This document shows positions 36,662 to 43,132 of a stretch of DNA of 64,000 nucleotides, in pieces. The position numbers and the translations under genes were made by a program. Each line of letters opens with the position of its first letter. Positions within the stretch are counted from its first letter, which is position 1. The stretch covers positions 1 to 64,000 of the forward strand of contig CAADTH010000050.1 of NCBI GenBank assembly GCA_900751885.1, in the 5' to 3' direction. The notes under the pieces are model-generated. The model had not been told where the DNA came from. It saw only the letters and a list, made by a program, of their open reading frames with translations, and ran no database searches. The stretch is from Clostridia bacterium. Lineage in GTDB: Bacteria; Bacillota; Clostridia; UBA1381.

Positions 36662-38092
36662 CTAAATCCAATCCTGAAAAGTGATTACAAGCTGTGGTGC
36701 GTCGGTATATCGATATTCGATTCTCTCAATCATCCGTTTGTAAATCATATTCTGACGTTTCGGAGGGAGCCGAAAAAATGATTCGGAGGAAAAGGAAGGT
36801 CTACGCGCATCAGGAGAAGGCGAGGGAGGGCGGAGCATGGCGGACAGGGCAGACAAACGCGTCCCCAGCCATGTTTTTCGGCGTAAAAAGGTCTCCTTGT
36901 CGTAAATGCCTCGCTCCAATAGTCCATACAGGCTGTCAAGCTGTGTTTGAAGCGTACCGATTTGCCGTTTGAGCACAGAGGAAGGGGAGGATTGCGCGCG
37001 GTTTTTATTCGGAAATTGAAAGGGCATAGGGGATAATACCTCTACTACAGCGTTTGACACCGCCTGTTCGATCTCGGAAAACAGCGCGGAGTGACAGCAT
37101 CCAGGCGTGTCGCAGAGAAGCCGCGGCACAGTCCCTGCTTGCCGCCGCATAGGACGCGAGCAGTTCTGGCAGAAAATCAGCCCTGCAAATGGATTTTTCA
37201 GCGTCTGTCCGTTTGTGGGCGGATGTGCGCGTGACAGACGGATTTGCTGGGCGCGCTGAAAGGTTTCCATATCGATGATTGGCGGATGCAGACCTTCAGC
37301 AGTGATCCACTCCGCTTCTGGATTTTGCGTGATATGTGTCTGATCTCCCACACATTTTTTCTTGGTATGATGGTATCGATTCCAAATGATTTTCCCTGTG
37401 TAGAGCTCATTTTGCAAAAAGAAACGGATGCTGCTGCGGGAAAAGGGAAGACCAGCGCGGTTTACAAAGCCCAGAGAGTCCAGCGTCTGGGCAATGCGGG
37501 ACGCGCCCATCTGCTCTTGTATGTACATGCTGAAAATCAGCCGTAGTACCTCCGCCTCCTCCGGCACGATTTCTAGTGTCGGACGCTTTCCGAGATAACA
37601 ACGGCGGTATCCATAGGGTGCTTCTGTCAAATGACAGCCCTCCTCCGCACTTTTTTTTAAGCCCAGGCGAAGGCGGCGTGTGGTATTTTTCAGCTCCTGG
37701 CGCGCAATCAGTGTTTGCATTTCCGTGGAGAATTCGTCGATATCATCCGTAAGGTCGTAAACCTTTCGCGGCGTGATAATTTTGATATGATGCTCTTTAA
37801 GCGTCTCAATAATGATTCCGCTCTCCTTCATATTGCCGCGCCCCAGGCGGTCGATATCCATACACAGGATGCCGTCAAAGAGATTTTCTTCCGCACCTCG
37901 AAGCAGGCGGAGCATCTCTGGGCGCACAAACAGAGAGTCTCCGCTTACGACCTCTTCATAAAAGGAAAGGATAGACAGTCCGTTTTCTTTTGCAAAGCGC
38001 AATAGCGTATCCTTATGCCGCGCCAATGTATCACAGACGCTCTCGGACTGATTGTCCGCTCTTGATTTTCGCAAATAGACAGCTACATTCAT
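36662..38092 (-). CDS. Large serine recombinase of the intervening element
   Basis: A 476-aa protein. The ATG at 38092 follows GGAGGATC; a longer in-frame start at 38122 has no ribosome site. The N-terminal resolvase domain begins MNVAVYLRKSRAD with the nucleophilic serine in RKSR, a further conserved block VVSGDSLFVRPEML and the DRLGRG motif. A recombinase domain follows (EAPYGYRR, LYTGKIIWNR), then a zinc-ribbon with two Cys pairs (CQNC, CDTPGCC) and a charged C-terminal segment likely to form the coiled coil that controls directionality. All catalytic elements look intact. It would carry out site-specific excision or integration between the flanking att sites, which lie 10 bp from its stop codon on one side. 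A SigE-like promoter precedes it. Confidence 0.9.
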   Translation of the reverse strand: MNVAVYLRKSRADNQSESVCDTLARHKDTLLRFAKENGLSILSFYEEVVSGDSLFVRPEMLRLLRGAEENLFDGILCMDIDRLGRGNMKESGIIIETLKEHHIKIITPRKVYDLTDDIDEFSTEMQTLIARQELKNTTRRLRLGLKKSAEEGCHLTEAPYGYRRCYLGKRPTLEIVPEEAEVLRLIFSMYIQEQMGASRIAQTLDSLGFVNRAGLPFSRSSIRFFLQNELYTGKIIWNRYHHTKKKCVGDQTHITQNPEAEWITAEGLHPPIIDMETFQRAQQIRLSRAHPPTNGQTLKNPFAGLIFCQNCSRPMRRQAGTVPRLLCDTPGCCHSALFSEIEQAVSNAVVEVLSPMPFQFPNKNRAQSSPSSVLKRQIGTLQTQLDSLYGLLERGIYDKETFLRRKTWLGTRLSALSAMLRPPSPSPDARRPSFSSESFFRLPPKRQNMIYKRMIERIEYRYTDAPQLVITFQDWI

Positions 38093-38120
38093 AAAAGATC
38101 CTCCAAACAATATTTGTACC

Positions 38121-38147
38121 ATTGTATGGAAGGAAGGACGTATCTAT
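38121..38147 (-). promoter_or_regulatory. Candidate SigE-type promoter of the recombinase
   Basis: On the minus strand ATAGAT, a 13-bp spacer and CATACAAT, the latter a full match to the SigE -10 consensus. It lies about 30 bp before the recombinase start. The -35 match is only partial. Confidence 0.35.
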
Positions 38148-38222
38148 TCCGTCATGGGACGGAATGGGACAACAAGAGCGCATCATAATATAATAGGGAA
38201 AGACGCGTCAGGAGGTGATGAC

Positions 38223-38366
38223 ATGAAAGAGAAAAAAAGAAGCAAGGAGGCAATCGTCACAGTAATCCGCACAAAACAACCCGATTTGGATGAAAGAAAA
38301 AAAGCGCTGGAGGAAATCGGAAGGCTTTTGTTTGAGGAAAAGCAGTCCGAAGAAAATACTATGTAA
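38223..38366 (+). CDS. 47-aa charged protein, candidate directionality factor
   Basis: A strong GGAGGTGATG ribosome site precedes an ATG opening a 47-residue frame that is rich in Lys, Glu and Arg (KEKKRSKEAIVTVIRTKQPD, later ERKKALEEIGRLL) and is predicted mostly helical. It lies divergent to the recombinase within the element. The spsM intervening element of Bacillus depends on a small basic directionality factor (SprB), and the position and size here suggest the same job. There is no sequence recognition behind this; it could equally be an unrelated small protein. CATAATATA at 38184 is a possible sporulation-type -10. Confidence 0.55.
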   Translation: MKEKKRSKEAIVTVIRTKQPDLDERKKALEEIGRLLFEEKQSEENTM

Positions 38367-38386
38367 CCGCCTGTCTGGACAGGCGG
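38367..38386. terminator. Hairpin between convergent small genes of the element
   Basis: A perfect inverted repeat CCGCCTGT / ACAGGCGG with a 4-nt loop immediately after the stop codon of the 47-aa gene and 10 bp before the stop of the Cys-rich gene. There is no T-run; it could act in both directions. Confidence 0.45.
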
Positions 38387-38396
38387 CTTATGGAAA

Positions 38397-38639
38397 TCAG
38401 CAGCAGGTATTCTGGCATCCGCAGCAGTTGTTTCGGCAACCACAGCCGCAGCCGCATCCGCAACATTGCCGGCGGCAGCACCGTCTTCTGCGGCAGCCGC
38501 AGTCACAACCATTATCAGTATCCCTGTCTGAAATCCGCTGTGTTTGAATCAACGCATATGCACGAGCGGAGCCAACGGACTCACAAACACATGGCATACC
38601 GGCAACAGCGGCGTAATCTGGACTCGAATAGATATTCAT
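38397..38639 (-). CDS. Small Cys-rich protein carried by the intervening element
   Basis: An 80-aa protein; GAGGAG lies nine bases before the ATG at 38639, with an alternative ATG at 38645 that is too close. The first half is ordinary (MNIYSSPDYAAVAGMPCVCE), while the last ~35 residues consist almost only of Cys, Gly and Arg (CGCGCGCGCRNNCCGCQNTCC is the end). Such tails occur in spore coat, crust and exosporium proteins of Bacillota, where cysteines cross-link or bind metal. The interrupted host gene also ends in CDCGCGC, so the element may carry a functionally related passenger. CATATGATA on the minus strand near 38700 resembles a SigK -10. The coat role is inferred. Confidence 0.6.
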   Translation of the reverse strand: MNIYSSPDYAAVAGMPCVCESVGSARAYALIQTQRISDRDTDNGCDCGCRRRRCCRRQCCGCGCGCGCRNNCCGCQNTCC

Positions 38640-38731
38640 ACTCATTCACTCCTCGCTTCATTGTATCAGTACATCAAAGAATGTCCTGATACCATATCAT
38701 ATGAGCGGTTGGACAAAAGTGTGAATATTTG

Positions 38732-38769
38732 CCGCTTGATTTATGTTGTGATAAAGATTGCCTGGAAAA
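38732..38769. other. attR: right end of the intervening element
   Basis: The GATTTATGTTGTGA core at 38738-38751 matches attL. The element-side arm has CCGCTTG at 38732-38738. Placed next to the attL arm this gives CCGCTTG-N11-GA-N11-CAAGCGG, a symmetric attP. Confidence 0.7.
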
Positions 38770-39493
38770 TATCAGAGTATACTTAACCGCATGCGGTCAG
38801 GAAATCGTTGACCGTGCCATCAATGTAAAATGCACAAAGGCGGAAATCATCTGGGTATTTTCAGATATCGAAACAGTACCGTTTAACAGAGGGTTCTATT
38901 CTGTAGACCTCAAGTACTTCTTCCGCATTACACTTGCAGTATTTACAGGTGTTGGACGTCCGACAGAGGTAGAGGGTCTCGCAACATTTGACAAGAAGGT
39001 CATTCTGTTTGGTTCAGAAGGAAATGCGAAGATTTTTGAATCCAAATATAAAGAGGATGCGTTTGACGCACAGCTTTGGAAAAAGACCAACATGCCAAAC
39101 GCAATCGTCGAAGTGGTTGACCCGATTGCGCTCGGTGCAAAGGTAGTCGACATCAATGACAATTCTTGCTGCTGCTGCTGTGACGATGAGTTTGACCTTG
39201 CCAGCATTCCGGAGCCTGTATGCCGCGTATTTGATGACAACCTCATCATGGACGGTGAGCGCAAGAGAGTATTCGTATCTCTCGGTATCTTCTCGATTAT
39301 CAAACTGGAGCGCCGCGTACAGCTTTTGATTCCGGCATATGATTTCTGTGTTCCGCAGAAGGAATGCGTAGGAGCAACCGACGACAATCCTTGTGATCTG
39401 TTCGAACGCATCAACTTCCCAGTGGATGAATTCTTCCCACCGGAAAAGAGCGCATTCGAAGACGATGACTGCGATTGCGGCTGTGGCTGCTAG
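38752..39493 (+). pseudogene. 3' part of the interrupted Cys-rich coat-type gene
   Basis: The frame continues as 247 codons from DKDCLENIRVYL to the stop at 39493. It has no ribosome site or convincing start of its own; the few upstream in-frame codons belong to the element. Features include a beta-rich core (GFYSVDLKYFFRITLAVF, KKVILFGSEGN), a central CCCCC cluster, a second beta block (VFVSLGIFSIIKLERRVQLL) and a C-terminal acidic Cys tail (DCDCGCGC). The family is common in spore-forming Clostridia and is, to my knowledge, uncharacterised. Joined to 36553-36641 it forms a 276-aa protein. The fact that this long part has stayed free of stops and frameshifts supports periodic or developmental restoration. 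Confidence 0.75.
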
Positions 39494-39502
39494 TGTGTTC
39501 AC

Positions 39503-39541
39503 AAAAAAGGACGCCATTCAATTTGAATGGCGTCCTTTTTT
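39503..39541. terminator. Bidirectional intrinsic terminator
   Basis: An inverted repeat of GGACGCCATTCAA with A-run on one side and T-run on the other serves both the coat-type gene and the convergent LysR gene. Confidence 0.9.
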
Positions 39542-39577
39542 GTAATATTTGTTTATTGATTTATGACAAGAAACGCA

Positions 39578-40456
39578 TCACACTCCGTGAAACAACGCAT
39601 CAAACTGCATTAAGTACTCTTCCTGGTAGATGCTTCCCTTGCGCCAGACAAGCGCAAAGTCGTGCGTGACATTCATCTGCCGGATAGGAATCGGAAACAG
39701 CATCTTTTTTTCCAATTCATCCTTTGCGGCAGTCTGGTATAAAAACGTAATGCCACAGCCTGCCAAGACCAGCTTTTTTATGATGTGGACACTGTTTATC
39801 TCAAGAATATTTTGAAAATCCCCAATGGAAGCGTTGTTCTCCTTCAAATACTGCTCCAGAATTTCACGGCTGCCCGACCCTTTTTCCCTGACAATCAAGG
39901 TTTTAGAGAATAAATCCTCCAGAGCACAGGGCTTTTGATGCGAAGACCGCGCGCTGACTGCAAAAAACGGCACAGATTGATACATACGGTAGCTATATTC
40001 TGATTTTGTAAAATATCCTTCCACCAAAGCAAAATCAATTTCACCCCGGTTGAGCTGGTCTAACAGGGCGGCGGTATTATCCAGATGAAGCCTGATTGTC
40101 ACATTCGGCATGCTTTTGATGTATCCAATCAGTTTTTCGGATAAATCGAAATCCCCGATTGTTCTCGTGGCGCCAAAAATCAGACTGCGCGTGCCGGCTT
40201 TGATATCCTGCAGACGTTCCTTTAAATACAGCGCATCATGCCGAAGTGTTGTGGCGGCGCGCTCGAGCTCTTTTCCGGCAGGCGTCAGGGTGAGCCGTTT
40301 GTTTTGGTAGTCAAATAATTTTACCTCGTAGACTCCCTCTAAATGGCGAATGTGCTGAGATACCGCTGGCTGGGTGATATTCAGCTCTCGCGCGGCGGCA
40401 GTATAGCTTTTACACCTGCACACACTCAGAAATGTCTCAATTCGAAAATCCAGCAT
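39578..40456 (-). CDS. LysR-family transcriptional regulator
   Basis: A 292-aa protein with an N-terminal winged helix-turn-helix (SYTAAARELNITQPAVSQHI) and a type-2 periplasmic-binding-like effector domain (FGATRTIGDFDL, GEIDFALVEGY, VLAGCGITFL). Length is normal. It is divergent from a YeiH-type exporter gene, the typical arrangement in which a CysL/YeiE-like LysR protein controls its neighbour. The shared intergenic region contains an AATGTAA/TTACATT dyad that could be its binding site. The effector is unknown. Confidence 0.9.
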   Translation of the reverse strand: MLDFRIETFLSVCRCKSYTAAARELNITQPAVSQHIRHLEGVYEVKLFDYQNKRLTLTPAGKELERAATTLRHDALYLKERLQDIKAGTRSLIFGATRTIGDFDLSEKLIGYIKSMPNVTIRLHLDNTAALLDQLNRGEIDFALVEGYFTKSEYSYRMYQSVPFFAVSARSSHQKPCALEDLFSKTLIVREKGSGSREILEQYLKENNASIGDFQNILEINSVHIIKKLVLAGCGITFLYQTAAKDELEKKMLFPIPIRQMNVTHDFALVWRKGSIYQEEYLMQFDALFHGV

Positions 40457-40491
40457 ACCAACTCATCTCCTTGCAGGCAGTCTATCATAAG

Positions 40492-40530
40492 AAAATGTAA
40501 TGTGTCAATAAAAATATATCATTTTACATT
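40492..40530. promoter_or_regulatory. Candidate LysR-type operator
   Basis: AAAATGTAA and TTTTACATT form an interrupted dyad overlapping the -35 of the exporter promoter. A second perfect dyad, CCGGAA-A-TTCCGG, lies at 40595-40607 in the exporter leader. Confidence 0.4.
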
Positions 40531-40551
40531 ATAACATGTCTGTGGTAGAAT
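40523..40551 (+). promoter_or_regulatory. SigA-type promoter of the YeiH-type gene
   Basis: TTTACA, a 17-bp spacer and TAGAAT. Confidence 0.65.
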
Positions 40552-40628
40552 ATTGTAAGAACTCATATGGAAGACATTCCGTATGAAAAATAATCCGGAA
40601 ATTCCGGTGCTTTGGGGGATGGATTGAT

Positions 40629-41648
40629 ATGGAATGGATAAAAAAACATTTGTGGGGAATTTTATTGTGCCTTCTGATTGCCGTGCCGGCATGGTTTTTG
40701 GGCAAACGCTTTGAGGTCATCGGTGGACCTGTGTTTGCGATTTTGTTTGGCATGGTCATCACGTTGTTTTTAAAATCAAAGGACAAATTCCAGGCTGGAG
40801 TTACTTACACCTCGAAAAAAATACTACAGTATGCGGTCATTCTGCTGGGATTTGGACTGAACCTTTCTACGATTGCAAAGACGGGAGCACAGTCCATGCC
40901 GATTATCGTGTCTACAATCGCTACTTCTTTGATTGTATCGTTCGTACTGTTTCGATTGATGAAACTACCGTCCCGGATATCGACGCTGATTGGGGTGGGT
41001 TCTTCCATCTGCGGCGGTTCTGCGATTGCGGCGACCGCGCCTGTCATTGGCGCGAATGATGAGGAGATCGCGCAGTCTATCTCAGTCATCTTTCTTTTCA
41101 ATGTGCTTGCGGCGCTGATTTTTCCAACGCTCGGCGCTTTAATGGGCATGAGTGATGCAGGCTTTGGGCTGTTTGCAGGCACAGCGGTCAATGACACCTC
41201 CTCCGTGACCGCCGCTGCCAGCGCGTGGGATGGGATGCACCCGGGAGCGAATACGCTCGACAGCGCGACGATTGTGAAGCTCACGCGGACACTTGCCATT
41301 ATTCCAATCACACTTGTTTTGGCATTTTACCGCGCGAGAAAAGAAAAACAGACGGATAAGGGTTCGTTTTCTCTTAAGAAGATATTTCCGTTTTTCATTC
41401 TTTTCTTTATTCTTGCCTCTGTGATCACGACGATTGCGACAGCCTGCGGCATCAGCGCCGATGTATTCGCTCCATTAAAAACGCTGTCAAAGTTTTTTAT
41501 TGTCATGGCAATGGCGGCAATCGGACTCAATACTAACATTGTTCATCTGGTGAAAACCGGCGCGAAACCGATTTTTATGGGACTTTGCTGCTGGGTCGCG
41601 ATTGCAGGTGTCAGCATTTTGATGCAGCACATCATTGGAATCTGGTAG
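40629..41648 (+). CDS. YeiH/UPF0324-family putative exporter
   Basis: A 339-aa integral membrane protein with about nine to ten hydrophobic helices. Family blocks are visible: FAILFGMVITL, LLGFGLNLSTI, LIGVGSSICGGSAIAATAPV (the glycine-rich conserved stretch), GLFAGTAVNDTSSVTAAASA and MAAIGLNTNI. Members are annotated as putative sulfate/sulfite exporters on indirect grounds; the substrate is not proven. The divergent LysR regulator fits a role in sulfur or taurine-related stress. Confidence 0.85.
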   Translation: MEWIKKHLWGILLCLLIAVPAWFLGKRFEVIGGPVFAILFGMVITLFLKSKDKFQAGVTYTSKKILQYAVILLGFGLNLSTIAKTGAQSMPIIVSTIATSLIVSFVLFRLMKLPSRISTLIGVGSSICGGSAIAATAPVIGANDEEIAQSISVIFLFNVLAALIFPTLGALMGMSDAGFGLFAGTAVNDTSSVTAAASAWDGMHPGANTLDSATIVKLTRTLAIIPITLVLAFYRARKEKQTDKGSFSLKKIFPFFILFFILASVITTIATACGISADVFAPLKTLSKFFIVMAMAAIGLNTNIVHLVKTGAKPIFMGLCCWVAIAGVSILMQHIIGIW

Positions 41649-41661
41649 AAGAAAACAAAAA

Positions 41662-41698
41662 AACAGCTCTCTCGCAAAAGCGGGAGAGCTGTTTTTTT
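41662..41698 (+). terminator. Intrinsic terminator after the YeiH-type gene
   Basis: AACAGCTCTCTCGC pairs with GCGGGAGAGCTGTT (one wobble) around an AAAA loop, followed by seven T. Confidence 0.9.
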
Positions 41699-41710
41699 GT
41701 GATACGAAAA

Positions 41711-41845
41711 TCAGACGTCGTTGTTCTTGATGGAATGCTTTTTTGCATTGCGGTTCTGGTTTTGGTTTTCCGCGGTGATTGGCGTCTGACCATTTGCCTT
41801 TTCTTTTCTTGCTTTCTTGTTATCCGGCTGACTGTCCTTTGGCAT
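41711..41845 (-). CDS. Tiny polar protein 3 of a small-protein operon (44 aa)
   Basis: GGGAGG precedes the ATG at 41845. The product is 44 residues, lacks hydrophobic stretches and is rich in Lys, Asn and Gln (MPKDSQPDNKKARKEKANG start, NQNQNRNAKKHSIKNN end). Composition and size resemble minor small acid-soluble spore proteins, but I cannot assign a family. It is the last of three tightly spaced genes on the minus strand, 13 bp after its neighbour. Confidence 0.65.
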   Translation of the reverse strand: MPKDSQPDNKKARKEKANGQTPITAENQNQNRNAKKHSIKNNDV

Positions 41846-41858
41846 AACAGCCTCCCTT

Positions 41859-42017
41859 CTATCGAACATCGATTGGATTTGCTTTTTCCTTGCTCGTCTT
41901 TGCGCGCCCCTGAATTTCAGGCACAGGGCTTACCTCGTTTTTCTGATGGTGGTGTTCAGGATTTCTGCCGCCGTGAATGTCTCCGGGGCGGTACCTGCGC
42001 ATTCCTTCTTTTGCCAT
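41859..42017 (-). CDS. Tiny polar protein 2 of a small-protein operon (52 aa)
   Basis: GAGGTGAC precedes the ATG at 42017. The 52-aa product has a basic start (MAKEGMRRYRPGDIHGGRNP), a HHH motif and a VSPVPEIQGRAKTSKEKANP segment. No transmembrane or signal sequence is visible. It is 11 bp from the upstream gene and 13 bp from the downstream one. A spore-associated role is possible from composition only. Confidence 0.65.
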   Translation of the reverse strand: MAKEGMRRYRPGDIHGGRNPEHHHQKNEVSPVPEIQGRAKTSKEKANPIDVR

Positions 42018-42028
42018 AGTGTCACCTC

Positions 42029-42172
42029 TTATCGTTTTGTATTTGGACCGAGCGCTTGTTTTTTGATATTGTAGTGCTTATTTTGGTTTTCCTTTCCCAC
42101 TGCCTGACTGTTTTGCGGTGGGCTTGCTGGTTCTATTGTCCCTGATACCTTTTTTTCCTTGTTTTCTTTCAA
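42029..42172 (-). CDS. Tiny polar protein 1 of a small-protein operon (47 aa)
   Basis: An AGGAGGTGG ribosome site precedes a TTG start at 42172. The 47-aa product is hydrophilic and ends NKHYNIKKQALGPNTKR, giving the trio its common Lys/Asn/Gln-rich character. It is the promoter-proximal gene. The divergent acetyltransferase promoter lies about 60 bp away. Function unknown; a small spore-protein role is a guess from size, composition and clustering. Confidence 0.65.
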   Translation of the reverse strand: MKENKEKKVSGTIEPASPPQNSQAVGKENQNKHYNIKKQALGPNTKR

Positions 42173-42229
42173 CCTGCCACCTCCTTTTTCTTAGTATCTG
42201 GAATCCATCGGCTTTTATACCACGGCGCG

Positions 42230-42258
42230 TTGAAATTCGCACAAAAAAGAGATATAAT
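42230..42258 (+). promoter_or_regulatory. SigA-type promoter of the GNAT-ArsC-Sir2-amidohydrolase operon
   Basis: TTGAAA, a 17-bp spacer and TATAAT, about 50 nt upstream of the first start codon. Confidence 0.75.
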
Positions 42259-42312
42259 GTGTTTGCGGCAATATGCACATCACAGACAAACGATAACAAA
42301 ACGGAGGAAGCT

Positions 42313-42801
42313 ATGACGACACAGCACCTGACTATAAAACCACTTGCAATGACAGATACAGACTCAATTTATCCGCTTACGAGCGACCCTGACATTACAA
42401 AATATATGCGGTTTTCTGTCCATCAGGGCAGGGATGAAACAAAGATAATGGTGGAAGACTACATAAAAAACAGCTACGCCTTTTCTCTGACAGAGACAGC
42501 ATCCGGCGGCTTCGTCGGTGTGTTTGTCTTAAAGCGTGACGAGGAAGCGGCGGCGCTTTCCATCACTACCTTTTTAAACAAAGACTTTTTCGCAAAGGGC
42601 TATGCAACGGAGGCACTCGCCGCCATGATTCGTTTTTCCAAGGAATATTTATTTGCAAAAAAACTGAAAGCATACATTGTACAGGAGAATACGGCGTCCT
42701 GCCGTGTGGCAGAGAAAAACGGCTTCACTCTGCACCACACGCTGGACTTTCCCGACATGCCGTGTCCGCTTCTCGTGTATGAGCTGGGACTGGAGGGATA
42801 G
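42313..42801 (+). CDS. GNAT-family N-acetyltransferase
   Basis: A 162-aa protein; GGAGG precedes ATG 42313, and an in-frame open stretch further upstream is not translated. It resembles the RimJ/RimL-type branch that acetylates protein N-termini or small molecules using acetyl-CoA: LTSDPDITKYMRFSVH near the start, FFAKGYATEALAAMIRFS as the acetyl-CoA-binding region and a conserved ENTASCRVAEKNGF stretch. The substrate is not predictable. First gene of a four-gene operon; the next starts one base after its stop. Confidence 0.85.
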   Translation: MTTQHLTIKPLAMTDTDSIYPLTSDPDITKYMRFSVHQGRDETKIMVEDYIKNSYAFSLTETASGGFVGVFVLKRDEEAAALSITTFLNKDFFAKGYATEALAAMIRFSKEYLFAKKLKAYIVQENTASCRVAEKNGFTLHHTLDFPDMPCPLLVYELGLEG

Positions 42802-42802
42802 C

Positions 42803-43132
42803 ATGAACGTACAGATATTTGGAAAATCAAAATGCTTTGACACAAAAAAAGCCGAGCGGTATTTTAAAGAGCGCGGCATCAAGGTACAATCCATCGACAT
42901 GGACAAAAAAGGGATGAGCAAAGGAGAGCTTACGAGCGTGCTTCGCGCGGTTGGAGGTATCGACTCTCTGGTGAGTGAAAAAAAGGCACATGAGATTCGT
43001 TACTTTGCCGATGATGAGACAAAAATCGAAAAGCTGTTGGAAAACCCAAAGCTCTTCCGTACCCCAATCGTGCGAAATGCAAGGCAGGCGACTGTCGGAT
43101 ACCGGCCGGAGGTGTGGAAGACATGGGAATAA
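42803..43132 (+). CDS. ArsC/Spx-family thioredoxin-fold protein
   Basis: A 109-aa protein of the arsenate reductase-like family (YffB/Spx type). The active-site region is IFGKSKCFDTKKAERYFKERG with a single Cys, not a CxxC. The C-terminal part (LFRTPIVRNARQATVGYRPE) is typical of the family. Such proteins are poorly characterised thiol-dependent reductases or RNA-polymerase-binding regulators; which applies here cannot be told. It overlaps the following sirtuin gene by 10 bp. Confidence 0.8.
   Translation: MNVQIFGKSKCFDTKKAERYFKERGIKVQSIDMDKKGMSKGELTSVLRAVGGIDSLVSEKKAHEIRYFADDETKIEKLLENPKLFRTPIVRNARQATVGYRPEVWKTWE

Larger units (their letters stand above)
36642..38751. mobile_element. 2,110-bp serine-recombinase intervening element
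   Basis: The element is bounded by attL and attR, which share GATTyATGyyGTGA. It contains a large serine recombinase on the minus strand, a 47-aa basic/acidic protein on the plus strand and a small Cys-rich protein on the minus strand, and nothing else. There are no structural phage, conjugation or transposase genes. It splits a coat-type gene so that excision restores the frame. The organisation recalls the sporulation-excised skin and SP-beta elements but is reduced to little more than the recombination machinery. Whether excision occurs, and when, cannot be seen from sequence. Confidence 0.8.

Noticed and set aside
38896..39414. Minus-strand frame opposite the 3' part of the split gene
   Set aside because: The plus-strand product has clear domain character and Cys tail; the opposite frame is low-complexity and lacks a start signal.
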